The notes under the pieces were generated by a model. That model saw nothing but the letters and a program-made list of their open reading frames with translations. It was not told the DNA's origin and did not search any database. The translations under genes and the position numbers were made by a program. From positions 1 through 64,000 of the forward strand of contig NZ_JXOK01000009.1 in NCBI RefSeq assembly GCF_000830505.1: 64,000 nucleotides of DNA, written 5' to 3'. Below are positions 47,970 through 57,135 of this stretch, piece by piece. Source of the DNA: Vibrio mytili (GTDB lineage: Bacteria; Pseudomonadota; Gammaproteobacteria; Enterobacterales; Vibrionaceae). Every line of letters begins with the position of its first letter. Position 1 is the stretch's first letter.

Positions 47970-50297
47970 GTGAGCCAAAAAGAACAAATAAAAAAATACA
48001 ACGGACCTGCGGGAGGCTGGGGAGCGCTCAAATCTGTCACCAGAAGCTGGTGGGGAAGTGAGAACGCGGTTAAGAATATTCGCACCATGATGAAGACCAA
48101 CCAAAACGGTGGTTTCGATTGCCCGGGGTGTGCGTGGGGTGAGTCTCCGAAGCCGGGGAAAGTGAACTTTTGTGAGAACGGCGCGAAAGCGGTCAACTGG
48201 GAAGCAACAAATCGATTAGTCGACCCTGAATTTTTCTCTCGCCATAGCGTTTCTTCATTATCCAATCAAACAGACTACTGGCTAGAATACCAAGGCCGAA
48301 TCACCCACCCAATGAAATATGACTCCACGTCGGATCATTATCTTCCTGTCTCGTGGGACGAGGCTTTTGAACTGGTTGCAAAACACCTCAACCAACTTGA
48401 TTCTCCTCATCAAGCCGAATTTTACACATCGGGCAGAGCGAGTAATGAAGCGGCTTTTCTCTATCAATTGTTCGTTCGTGCATTTGGTACGAATAATTTT
48501 CCAGACTGTTCAAACATGTGTCATGAGGCCAGTGCAATTGGCATGAAAGATACGATTGGTGTCGGGAAAGGAACGGTAATTTTTGATGACTTTGAAGAAG
48601 CCGATGCGATTTTTGTCATCGGTCAAAACCCGGGGACGAATCACCCGCGTATGCTTGAACCTTTGCGCGAAGCGGTCAAACGTGGGGCGCAGGTCATATG
48701 CTTTAATCCTTTAAAAGAGCGCGGATTGGAGCGTTTTCAAAATCCGCAGATGCCAATTGAAATGCTCAGTAATGGTTCTGAGCCAACCAATACCGCGTAT
48801 TTACGCCCTGCGCTTGGCGGGGACATGGCGGTATTTCGTGGTATCGCCAAGTACTTATTAGAGTGGGAGCGTGAAGCATTAAAGACAGGCGGTAAAGCGG
48901 TGTTCGATCGCGAGTTTATTCAGCAGCACACAATCGGAGTTGATGATTACCTCTCAGAGTTAGATAACACATCATGGGAACACATTGAAGAGCAGTCAGG
49001 GTTACCATTGAGCGAAATAGAAACGGTTGCTCGCATGTACCTGCGTGCTGAACGAGTGATCATGTGTTGGGCGATGGGCTTGACCCAGCATCGTCATTCG
49101 GTGCCAACAATCAAAGAAGTGGCCAATGTGCAGATGTTACGAGGTAACGTAGGTAAGCCAGGTGCTGGGCTTTCGCCAGTACGTGGGCATAGCAATGTCC
49201 AAGGAGACCGAACGATGGGGATCGATGAAAAGCCAACTGATATGTTATTAGACAGCATTGAGCGTCGGTTCCAATTTGAAGTGCCTCGTGGTGTTGGGCA
49301 CAACACTGTCCAAGCGATTAAAGCGATGGAAGAAGGGCAATCGAAAGTGTTTATCGGTTTAGGCGGTAACTTTGCCCAAGCGACGCCGGACACAGAACGC
49401 ACACACGAGGCGATGCGCAATTGCCAACTCACCGTGCACATTTCAACGAAGCTAAACCGATCGCATTTAGTCACCGGCAAAGATGCGCTGATTTTGCCAT
49501 GCTTGGGGCGCACTGAGGTAGACGTTCAAACAAATGGTCCTCAGGGTGTCACAGTAGAAGATACCTTCAGTATGGTGCATATTTCTTATGGTCAACTAGA
49601 ACCTCGCTCTGAACATTTACGTTCAGAGCCAGCCATTATCGCGGGTATGGCAAACGCGACACTTGGCGCTCATCCTATCGACTGGAATTGGGCCATTGAG
49701 GATTACGATCGCATACGTGACTTGATAGCCGATACCATTCCTGGTTTCACTGACTTTAACCAAAAGTTAAAAAATCCGGGTGGTTTCCATCTCATTAACC
49801 CTGCTGCGGAAAGAAGATGGAATACCTCAAGCGGTAAGGCACAGTTTAGTTCAAGCGAACTGCCTAAGCAGCTCATCAGTGAGGCTCTATTAGCAAAAGG
49901 TGACAAACCAGATTTAATCCTGCAAACCATGCGTTCACATGACCAGTACAATACCACGTTATATGGTCTAAATGACCGTTATCGAGGCGTATTTGGTATG
50001 CGTGAAGTGCTGTTTATTAATGAGGCAGACATCCGAAAACTCGGCTTCGAGCCGGGCGATAAAGTGGATATGGTTTCTTTGTGGGAAGACGGTGTAGAGC
50101 GCAGAGTGAGCGGTTTTACTCTGGTGGCGTATGACGTTCCTTCAGGGCAAGCTGCCGCTTATTATCCAGAAACCAATCCACTGGTACCTTTGGACAGTTA
50201 TGGAGACCGGACCTTTACGCCAACTTCTAAGTTCATCGCGATTAAGTTGGAAAAGTCGACATCGGACAAGATAGCGTTAGTTGAATCGAACGCATAA
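47970..50297 (+). CDS. FdhF/YdeP-family molybdopterin oxidoreductase
   Basis: A 775-residue cytoplasmic molybdoenzyme of the YdeP/formate dehydrogenase-like family. It has the family's Cys-containing start GFDCPGCAWGESP (not the usual four-Cys ferredoxin motif), active-site region DCSNMCHEASAIGM with Cys as likely metal ligand, guanine-cofactor motifs ADAIFVIGQNPGTNHPRM and GNVGKPGAGLSPVRGHSNVQGDRTMG, and a C-terminal dinucleotide-binding domain (LNDRYRGVFGMREVLFINEADI). YdeP in E. coli contributes to acid resistance; substrate here unknown. GAGGAG 7 bases before GTG 47970 decides the start. FdhD in the same locus supports sulfuration of its cofactor. Confidence 0.92.
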   Translation: MSQKEQIKKYNGPAGGWGALKSVTRSWWGSENAVKNIRTMMKTNQNGGFDCPGCAWGESPKPGKVNFCENGAKAVNWEATNRLVDPEFFSRHSVSSLSNQTDYWLEYQGRITHPMKYDSTSDHYLPVSWDEAFELVAKHLNQLDSPHQAEFYTSGRASNEAAFLYQLFVRAFGTNNFPDCSNMCHEASAIGMKDTIGVGKGTVIFDDFEEADAIFVIGQNPGTNHPRMLEPLREAVKRGAQVICFNPLKERGLERFQNPQMPIEMLSNGSEPTNTAYLRPALGGDMAVFRGIAKYLLEWEREALKTGGKAVFDREFIQQHTIGVDDYLSELDNTSWEHIEEQSGLPLSEIETVARMYLRAERVIMCWAMGLTQHRHSVPTIKEVANVQMLRGNVGKPGAGLSPVRGHSNVQGDRTMGIDEKPTDMLLDSIERRFQFEVPRGVGHNTVQAIKAMEEGQSKVFIGLGGNFAQATPDTERTHEAMRNCQLTVHISTKLNRSHLVTGKDALILPCLGRTEVDVQTNGPQGVTVEDTFSMVHISYGQLEPRSEHLRSEPAIIAGMANATLGAHPIDWNWAIEDYDRIRDLIADTIPGFTDFNQKLKNPGGFHLINPAAERRWNTSSGKAQFSSSELPKQLISEALLAKGDKPDLILQTMRSHDQYNTTLYGLNDRYRGVFGMREVLFINEADIRKLGFEPGDKVDMVSLWEDGVERRVSGFTLVAYDVPSGQAAAYYPETNPLVPLDSYGDRTFTPTSKFIAIKLEKSTSDKIALVESNA

Positions 50298-50302
50298 TCA
50301 TT

Positions 50303-50329
50303 AAAAAACGGCTGTTATCAGCCGTTTTT
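50303..50329 (+). terminator. Intrinsic terminator after the YdeP-type gene
   Basis: AAAAAACGGCTG pairs with CAGCCGTTTTT around TTAT, followed by GG then T-rich sequence. A clean terminator; A and T tracts on both sides could work both ways. Confidence 0.85.
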
Positions 50330-50373
50330 GGTTTCTACGTTTTTGGTTTCTAAGAGCTAGTCCGCTAGTAAAT

Positions 50374-52077
50374 TCACGCTTTGGCAAACTTGTAAGTACG
50401 ATAACCACCAATGAGGTTACGTGCTTTAAAGCCATTGTTTACAAGCTGACGATAGGCAACGTTACCGCGTAACCCAACTTGGCAATAGATAATGATCTCT
50501 TTGTCTTTTGGCAGCTCGTCCATACGATGACGCAATTGATCGACAGAGATATTGATCGCATCCTTTATAAAGCCAACATTTTCAAGCTCACCTGGGTTAC
50601 GTACATCGAGTAGCACTTGGTCTTCGGTTAAGGAATCCATTTCATCATAGTGAATTGCTGTAGCATCACCTTTGATGATGTTGTTGGCCACAAATGCCGC
50701 TTGGTTGATGACGTCTTTTGCACTGCCGTAAGGAGGCGCGTAAGTCAATTCCAGATGTTGTAGTTGTTCGACCGTCATGCCAGCACGTTGTGCGACAGCC
50801 ATTACGTCGATTCGCTTATCAATGCCGTCTTTACCAACCGCTTGTGCACCTAAGATTTTGCCAGTCTTTGGATCGAACAACATCTTGAATGACACGACTT
50901 CAGCGCCAGGATAGTAGCTTGCATGGCTTGCGGTGTGGACGTAGACTTTTTCGTAATCCATGCCCGCACGTTTTAGCTGTTTCTCATTTTTACCTGTTGA
51001 AGCCACCGCAAGGTCGAATATCTTACAAATCGCCGTACCTTGTGTACCTTGGTAAGTTTCTCTGCGACCAAGCATGTTATCGGCAGCCATACGACCTTGA
51101 CGATTGGCAGGACCCGCTAGAGGAACTAATGTTGGCTCGCCAGTCACAAAATCTTTTTCTTCAACGGCATCACCCACAGCGTAAATGGAAGGATCGCTGG
51201 TTTGCATGTATTCATTGGTATAAATACCACCAAGAGAACCAATTTCTAATCCCGCTTCTTTTGCTAATTTGGTTTCTGGGCGAACACCAATAGCCATAAT
51301 CAGGATATCGGTGGTTAGTTTTTCACCATTGTTAAGCGTAAGCGCCAATTCACCTTCTAAGTGTTGATGTTTTTCACTCTCACCTGCGTCTACGCTGGCC
51401 ACATGTTCATTTGGAACAAATTGGACAGACTCAAGAGCAACGCCCAATTTCAGGTCAATGCCTTTATCACGGATTTCGGCGTGAGCAAAACCGGCCATTT
51501 CGCGGTCAACAGGCGTCATGACTTGGTCAGCCATTTCAATGAGCGAAGTCTTGATGCCTAGCTGATGGAAAGCTTCCATCATTTCTAAGCCAATAAAACC
51601 ACCGCCGACAACGGTGGCGTGCTCTGGCTTGTTCATCTGGATCGTTTCAATAATTCGATCCATGTCAGGGATATTACGCAGTGAGTGAGTCAACGGATTA
51701 TCTAGTCCAGGGATCGGTGGAACGATCGGGCCTGCACCTGGGCTAAGTAACAGGAAGTCGTATGTTTCTTCGTATTCAGAGCCATCAATAAGATTCTTTA
51801 CTGTCACTGTTTTGTCTTGACGGTTTATCGATACCACTTCGTTCATCACGCGTACGTCTACGTTGAAACGCGCTAAAAAACTTTCTGGTGTTTGTAATAA
51901 CAACTTACTGCGCTCGGTGATGTCGCCACCAATATGATATGGCAAGCCGCAGTTGGCAAATGAGACGAAAGGGCCGCGCTCAAACATGATGATTTCCGCA
52001 TCTTCACTAAGACGACGAGCACGTGCAGCTGCAGATGCACCACCTGCTACACCACCGACGATTAGGATTTTAGTCAT
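50374..52077 (-). CDS. CoA-disulfide reductase with C-terminal rhodanese domain
   Basis: A 567-residue FAD- and NAD(P)H-dependent enzyme that reduces CoA-disulfide, CoA-persulfide or polysulfide. The N-terminal FAD motif is ILIVGGVAGGASAAARARR, with a single redox-active Cys (SFANCGLPY, about residue 43) and a second Rossmann motif VVGGGFIGLEMMEAF. After about residue 470 comes a rhodanese domain with active-site Cys in IIIYCQVGLRGN. This is the CoADR-RHD/Npsr type. It is divergent from the ArsR regulator and sits beside YeeE/YedE proteins, so it acts in sulfane-sulfur control. Confidence 0.93.
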   Translation of the reverse strand: MTKILIVGGVAGGASAAARARRLSEDAEIIMFERGPFVSFANCGLPYHIGGDITERSKLLLQTPESFLARFNVDVRVMNEVVSINRQDKTVTVKNLIDGSEYEETYDFLLLSPGAGPIVPPIPGLDNPLTHSLRNIPDMDRIIETIQMNKPEHATVVGGGFIGLEMMEAFHQLGIKTSLIEMADQVMTPVDREMAGFAHAEIRDKGIDLKLGVALESVQFVPNEHVASVDAGESEKHQHLEGELALTLNNGEKLTTDILIMAIGVRPETKLAKEAGLEIGSLGGIYTNEYMQTSDPSIYAVGDAVEEKDFVTGEPTLVPLAGPANRQGRMAADNMLGRRETYQGTQGTAICKIFDLAVASTGKNEKQLKRAGMDYEKVYVHTASHASYYPGAEVVSFKMLFDPKTGKILGAQAVGKDGIDKRIDVMAVAQRAGMTVEQLQHLELTYAPPYGSAKDVINQAAFVANNIIKGDATAIHYDEMDSLTEDQVLLDVRNPGELENVGFIKDAINISVDQLRHRMDELPKDKEIIIYCQVGLRGNVAYRQLVNNGFKARNLIGGYRTYKFAKA

Positions 52078-52168
52078 TATTCACTCCAAGATTTGTTTTG
52101 CAGGCAATAGTAGAGTACCGCCTGCATGTCATTTTTAAAGATTGTGCAAGTCGACGTTTTGTCATCGA

Positions 52169-52354
52169 CTAGCTAAAACCAAGTTTTTTTAATATATAAG
52201 CGGCGGGACAGATTCCTGTATAGGCACTCTGAATAAGATTAGCGCCTATGAAGACAGTAAACCAAATGAAATTGCTGTGGACGAAGACAGTGAGTAAAAC
52301 AGAAATCAATATCATAGTGCCAGCAAACACTCTAACTGCGTTTTCTAATGTCAT
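52169..52354 (-). CDS. DUF2892 membrane protein (YgaP-like transmembrane domain)
   Basis: A 61-residue protein with two hydrophobic segments and the family motif GICPAAYILKKLG at the C-terminus. DUF2892 domains are often fused to rhodaneses (YgaP). Here it is separate but adjacent to the CoADR-rhodanese, and probably anchors sulfur transfer at the membrane. AGGAG lies 7 bases before the ATG. Upstream of CoADR in the same direction, so cotranscribed. Confidence 0.8.
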   Translation of the reverse strand: MTLENAVRVFAGTMILISVLLTVFVHSNFIWFTVFIGANLIQSAYTGICPAAYILKKLGFS

Positions 52355-52408
52355 CGTTCTTCTCCTTTTGAATTCAGAACAACTCTATCGATGAGATTAC
52401 TATAATTA

Positions 52409-52464
52409 ACTAATTTAGGTTTGTCTAATATTAAATTGTCTAAAGTTAATGAAACTAAATTAGT
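52409..52464. promoter_or_regulatory. Inverted-repeat operator candidate for the ArsR regulator
   Basis: ACTAATTTAG at 52409-52418 is the reverse complement of CTAAATTAGT at 52455-52464. Several further TAAT/ATTA motifs lie between and after them. It is in the divergent promoter region of the DUF2892-CoADR and arsR genes. BigR-like repressors bind AT-rich palindromes like this. Confidence 0.55.
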
Positions 52465-52526
52465 GTTGACTAATAAATGTGTTTTAGTAATATCTAATGT
52501 AGTTGTTTTTTTCACAGAGGTGACCG

Positions 52527-52835
52527 ATGAGCTATTCAGCAAAAGATGTAGCAGAAATGAAAGGGAATGCGAATGAAGCTGCGGACCTGCTTAAAATTAT
52601 GGCGCATCCTGAACGGTTAATGGTCTTGTGCCAACTCACGCAAGGTGAGGTAGGCGTTGGAGAATTACAGAAGCACTCTTTTTTAAGTCAATCTGCGTTC
52701 TCTCAACATTTAACTGTGTTGAGAAAGCATCACTTGATCCGTGCTCGGAAGGCATCGCAACAGGTTTTCTACTCTTTATCAGAACCAAGAGTTGAGTCAT
52801 TGATAAAAGCGCTTCATGGCGTGTTTTGTCAATAA
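52527..52835 (+). CDS. ArsR-family repressor, BigR/SqrR-like persulfide sensor
   Basis: A 102-residue winged-helix repressor (FLSQSAFSQHLTVLRKHHL is the recognition helix). It has exactly two Cys, C35 in LMVLCQL and C101 in GVFCQ-end, at the spacing of the dithiol sensor pair of BigR, SqrR and HlyU, which form a sulfur bridge on exposure to persulfide and release DNA. Neighbours are sulfur-handling genes, which supports this. AGAGGTGA lies upstream of the ATG. It heads the rightward operon with the YeeE/YedE pair and RND genes. Confidence 0.88.
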   Translation: MSYSAKDVAEMKGNANEAADLLKIMAHPERLMVLCQLTQGEVGVGELQKHSFLSQSAFSQHLTVLRKHHLIRARKASQQVFYSLSEPRVESLIKALHGVFCQ

Positions 52836-52886
52836 AAAAACGTGTTTAAGTTAGTAAGAATTAAGTTAATAAGAACGAGGTAAAGA

Positions 52887-53306
52887 ATGGTAGACGTTGT
52901 TCCTTGGGGATCGTTGTTCGGGGGAGTCTTATTAGGAATCTCCGCCACGGTGTTGTTATTTGTTAACGGAAAAATTGCCGGAATTAGTGGAATTTTGAAT
53001 GGCATGATGTCTCCTAGAAAAGGAGACTACTCATGGCGACTTTTGTTTGTTGTTGGAATGCTCTTTGGTGGTTTAATCAGCGTTTTAATGCTCGGTGTTG
53101 TAGTACCTAGCACTGCGAACCTTTCGATGGGGTTAGTGTTAGCTGCCGGTTTACTGGTGGGGATGGGGACACGGTTAGGTAACGGATGTACCAGCGGACA
53201 CGGTATTTGTGGTATTGGACGCTTGTCGAAACGTTCAATCGTTGCAACCTGTGTATTTATGATGGTTGCAGGTTTCACCGTGTTTGTCCGACTTCACTTG
53301 GTATAA
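52887..53306 (+). CDS. YeeE/YedE (DUF395) membrane protein, first half
   Basis: A 139-residue membrane protein with about four hydrophobic segments and the conserved NGCTSGHGICGIGRLS Cys motif found in YeeE/TsuA thiosulfate channels. GAGGT lies upstream of ATG 52887. It is one of two small halves (with the next gene) that together equal one TsuA-like transporter, probably importing or exporting sulfur compounds. The pair follows the persulfide sensor by 51 bases. Confidence 0.87.
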   Translation: MVDVVPWGSLFGGVLLGISATVLLFVNGKIAGISGILNGMMSPRKGDYSWRLLFVVGMLFGGLISVLMLGVVVPSTANLSMGLVLAAGLLVGMGTRLGNGCTSGHGICGIGRLSKRSIVATCVFMMVAGFTVFVRLHLV

Positions 53307-53328
53307 GAACTATCATAAGAGAGAGAAC

Positions 53329-53787
53329 ATGAACAAAACAGTTTTTCGTATGTCCGCGTTACTGAGCGGTGTGCTATTCGGTATGGGTATGGCGGTTTCA
53401 GGCATGATTGATCCCGCCAAAGTCATTGGCTTTTTAGATATTACTGGTCAATGGGATCCAAGCTTGGCTTTTGTGATGGGCGGCGCACTTGCGGTGTTTA
53501 TGCCAAGCTATTTTTTTGTTATCAAGCCAAGAAAACAATCGGTTAGCGGTGAGGAGTATTGTATTCCGTCTAAGTCGAATATTGACGTTCGGTTGTTGTC
53601 TGGCGCTGCGATTTTTGGATTAGGATGGGGACTCGCAGGTATTTGCCCGGGACCGGCGTTAGCAAGTTTGGCGTTGGGTAATGTTTCTATCGTACTGTTT
53701 TTTCTTTCTATGTTAGCGGGTTCTTTGCTCATGAAAATTGTTTTGAGCAATCAAGATGCAAGTAAGATGAGAACGGCTAAAGTTTAG
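53329..53787 (+). CDS. YeeE/YedE-type membrane protein (DUF6691), second half
   Basis: A 152-residue membrane protein with the Cys motif GICPGPALAS, the second TsuA-like signature. It starts at ATG 53329, with GAGAG 5 bases upstream; an in-frame start at 53266 would overlap the previous gene. It completes the split YeeE/YedE transporter. The downstream RND gene begins 30 bases later. Confidence 0.87.
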   Translation: MNKTVFRMSALLSGVLFGMGMAVSGMIDPAKVIGFLDITGQWDPSLAFVMGGALAVFMPSYFFVIKPRKQSVSGEEYCIPSKSNIDVRLLSGAAIFGLGWGLAGICPGPALASLALGNVSIVLFFLSMLAGSLLMKIVLSNQDASKMRTAKV

Positions 53788-53817
53788 ACTCATGTGAGTA
53801 AGATTAGGAGGGGAAGG

Positions 53818-56800
53818 ATGCCCGACATACAAAAACGCAGCATTGTTCAGTCTGTAATGAACAGTTTTTTCCCTCCTATCATGATCATTCTCGCTATTCT
53901 AGTCGGGGCAGCCGCATTGTGGCTAACACCCAAAGAGGAAGACCCGCAAATCGTTGTACCGATGGCGGACGTTTTAATCACTGCGCCTGGGCTTAGTGCG
54001 TCACAAGTCGAAAATCAAATTACAGAGCCGCTCGAAAAACTCGTTAGCCAAATTGATGGTGTTGAGTACGTGTACTCTTCTTCGCTGGAGGGCGCAGCGC
54101 AGGTTATCGTCCGATTTTTTGTGGGTGAAAACCGTGAAGATGCGTTAGTCAAACTCTACAATAAACTGTATTCCAACCAAGACAAAGTCCCACCTTCCGT
54201 CACCAGTTGGCTTGTTAAGCCGGTTGAGATTGACGACGTTCCTATCGTTGTCGCTGCCATCTATACAAACAACCCCGATTTGCTTGATCGCCACCAGCTT
54301 CGCCGCATTGCGGATCAAGCTACGTTAGGCATCAAGTCGCTTGACGCGACAAACAAAGTTGGCGTTATTGGTGGTGAGCCAAGAAAAATTCAAATTGAAC
54401 TCGACGCGGTCGCGATGGCCAATTTTAAAGTGACCATCGATGACTTGGAGCAGGCAATCCAGCTCAGTCATAACAAAACTCAAGGGGGAAATGTACGAGT
54501 TTCGGGGCAAAACTATACGTTAGAGTCTGGTCAGTTACTAAAAACAGCACAAGAGGTCGGGGATCTTGTCATTGCGGTGTTGAATGGTAAACCTGTTTAC
54601 TTAAAAGATGTCGCTCATATCTATGACGGCGCATCGGAAGCAACGTCGGACACTTGGTATCGAGACAAAACGAGTGGACAAGCGTTTCCAGCGGTTTTTA
54701 TCTCTGTTGCCAAACAGAAAGGATCAAACGCTGTCAACGTCGCACAAGCCGTAAGAGCGAAACTCGCACAACTTCAGTCAGCGCAGTTTCCACCTCAAGT
54801 TCAGGTAGCCATTATTCGTGACTATGGCGAAACCGCGAATGCCAAAGTGACGAGTTTAGTTTCTAGCCTTGGGGTCTCTATTTTAACCGTTGTCGTATTT
54901 GTTGGGTTGTTCTTGAACTGGAGAAGTGCATTAGTCGTCGGAATTGCTATTCCAATCAGCTATGGTGCCGCGCTGGGGATGGACTTACTGTTCGGTTATT
55001 CGATTAATCGCGTGACGCTATTTGCCCTTATTTTAGCATTGGGTCTGATCGTTGATGATCCTATTGCGAGTATCGATAACATTGAACGATATTTAAAGCG
55101 AAAAGAATTAGGCAGAACTAAGGCTATTGTATTGGCAATGGCGGAGATACGCAGTGCGTTACTGATGTCGACTGTCGCGATCGTGATTGTCTTTACACCG
55201 ATGTTTTTCATTACCGGTATGATGGGTCCATATATGGCACCATTAGCATTTAACGTTCCGATCAGTGTGGTTTTTAGTACAGTCGTTGCTTTTATGATCA
55301 CACCGTGGCTAGCAAAAAAAATTCTGAAAAGTGCTGCAGACAATGATCATTATGATCTTCAATCTTCGACCATGTATCGACTATACCGCAGAATCCTGAC
55401 CCCTCTATTGGAAAACCGTCGAAAATCGAAGCTATTCTTAGGCTTGGTCGCGTTGTTGTTTGTGCTAGCTGCGTTGTTACCTGTTATGCGATTGGTGCCA
55501 CTTAAACTCCTACCGTACGACAACAAGAACGAGTTCCAACTCGTATTGAATATGCCAGAATCATCAAGTTTTGTGGAGACGTCTAATGCACTATCCAACT
55601 TTGCTGATTATCTAATGACTGTCCCTGAAGTTACGAGTGTTTCCGGTTTTGCTGGTACGGCATCACCAATGGATTTTAATGGCATGGTGCGCCACTATTT
55701 TATGAGAAATGAACCTTATCAAGGGGAACTACGCATAGTCCTTGCTGAGAAACATCAACGTTCGATGCAATCCCACGAAATCGTGACTCGATTACGGGGT
55801 GATTTGGAAAAAATAGCGCAGCACTATCATGCGGATATTCAGCTTGTAGAGGTGCCGCCGGGCCCTCCTGTTATTGCTACTATAACCGCGGAAGTCTACG
55901 GTGATGAAACCACCTCCTATGATGAGTTAATGTATCACGCTGAAACTGTTGCAAATCGATTACGACAAGAGCAGTTGGTTTCGGAAGTCGACACCAGTAT
56001 TCAAGGTCCACTGGAAACATGGCAGTTTGTCGTTGATCAAGAAAAAGCGGCTCTGTCTGGTGTCTCCGTTGCAGACATCAACAATACGCTAATCACTGCT
56101 GGGAGTGCGAAAGTACTAGGCCATCTTGCGGATCCAAGAGAAGTGGAGCCGCTACCAATTGAAGTTCAACTTCGACGAGAAAACCGGGATGATCTCAACC
56201 AACTCAAACAGCTCTATGTACGTGGACGAGTAGGCATTGCAAAAGTCGAGGTTGGTGGCGCCGTTGTGGATGCTCCGCAGCCGATGGTTCAACTTTCTGA
56301 GGTTGGACATTTTGTAAACCGACCAGCAGATAAACCAATATTCCACAAAAACCTTCAACCGGTCGTTTATGTTTATGCTGAAGTCGTTGGTCGAGTACCT
56401 GGGGAGATTGTGGCCGACATCCTCGCAGATCAAAATAGGACGACAACGAGCGAGGATGAAGATACACAACTTCACTGGCAAGAGCGTTCATACTTGAACA
56501 ATGGTGCGGGTGTCTCCTGGAGTGTGCCGGAGAATGTCAACGTCGTCTGGAGCGGTGAGGGCGAGTGGAAGATCACGGTCGATGTATTTCGTGACCTTGG
56601 TATTGCTTATGGTGCTGCTTTGCTTGGGGTATTTGTTGTTATGTTGCTTCAAACGGGTTTACCTGCGGTATCCGGCATTATTATGTTAGCCATTCCACTT
56701 ACCGTGATCGGGATTATGCCAGGGTTCTGGCTATTGAACGTATTGAGCATTGATATTGGGAGCTATCCGAATCCTGCTTTGTTCACGGCAACAGCGATGA

Positions 56801-57135
56801 TTGGCATGATAGCGCTGGCCGGAATCGTCGTGCGTAACTCTCTGGTTCTTATTGAGTTTGTTCAACAATCTTTGCAAGCGGGTAGCAGTTTACATGACGC
56901 GCTGATTGAATCGGGTGTGGTGCGTATGAGGCCAATTTTACTAACAGCAGGAACAACGTTACTGGGTAACGTCATTATCACGCTCGACCCGATTTTTAAC
57001 GGTTTAGCGTGGGCTATCATCTTTGGCATTACCGCATCAACGGTGTTTACTCTGCTTGTCGTTCCAGTGGTTTACAACTTGGCTTATCAAAATACTCAAG
57101 GACATGGATTGCCTCAAGTGGAGGAAGAACAATGA
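53818..57135 (+). CDS. RND-family efflux permease
   Basis: An about 1,105-residue inner-membrane proton-driven pump with the usual two blocks of hydrophobic segments and two large periplasmic loops. The fourth segment has the proton-relay Asp pair in LGLIVDDPIASIDNI. AGGAGG 6 bases before ATG 53818 decides the start. It follows the sulfur genes closely and its stop overlaps the MFP gene by ATGA. The permease precedes its adaptor, the reverse of many RND operons. No outer-membrane channel is adjacent, so a general TolC is likely used. Substrate unknown. Confidence 0.93.
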   Translation: MPDIQKRSIVQSVMNSFFPPIMIILAILVGAAALWLTPKEEDPQIVVPMADVLITAPGLSASQVENQITEPLEKLVSQIDGVEYVYSSSLEGAAQVIVRFFVGENREDALVKLYNKLYSNQDKVPPSVTSWLVKPVEIDDVPIVVAAIYTNNPDLLDRHQLRRIADQATLGIKSLDATNKVGVIGGEPRKIQIELDAVAMANFKVTIDDLEQAIQLSHNKTQGGNVRVSGQNYTLESGQLLKTAQEVGDLVIAVLNGKPVYLKDVAHIYDGASEATSDTWYRDKTSGQAFPAVFISVAKQKGSNAVNVAQAVRAKLAQLQSAQFPPQVQVAIIRDYGETANAKVTSLVSSLGVSILTVVVFVGLFLNWRSALVVGIAIPISYGAALGMDLLFGYSINRVTLFALILALGLIVDDPIASIDNIERYLKRKELGRTKAIVLAMAEIRSALLMSTVAIVIVFTPMFFITGMMGPYMAPLAFNVPISVVFSTVVAFMITPWLAKKILKSAADNDHYDLQSSTMYRLYRRILTPLLENRRKSKLFLGLVALLFVLAALLPVMRLVPLKLLPYDNKNEFQLVLNMPESSSFVETSNALSNFADYLMTVPEVTSVSGFAGTASPMDFNGMVRHYFMRNEPYQGELRIVLAEKHQRSMQSHEIVTRLRGDLEKIAQHYHADIQLVEVPPGPPVIATITAEVYGDETTSYDELMYHAETVANRLRQEQLVSEVDTSIQGPLETWQFVVDQEKAALSGVSVADINNTLITAGSAKVLGHLADPREVEPLPIEVQLRRENRDDLNQLKQLYVRGRVGIAKVEVGGAVVDAPQPMVQLSEVGHFVNRPADKPIFHKNLQPVVYVYAEVVGRVPGEIVADILADQNRTTTSEDEDTQLHWQERSYLNNGAGVSWSVPENVNVVWSGEGEWKITVDVFRDLGIAYGAALLGVFVVMLLQTGLPAVSGIIMLAIPLTVIGIMPGFWLLNVLSIDIGSYPNPALFTATAMIGMIALAGIVVRNSLVLIEFVQQSLQAGSSLHDALIESGVVRMRPILLTAGTTLLGNVIITLDPIFNGLAWAIIFGITASTVFTLLVVPVVYNLAYQNTQGHGLPQVEEEQ

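Noticed and set aside
52351..52542. 63-codon frame across the arsR promoter
   Set aside because: Repetitive AT-rich translation (many Leu, Asn, Ser) that comes from the operator repeats.
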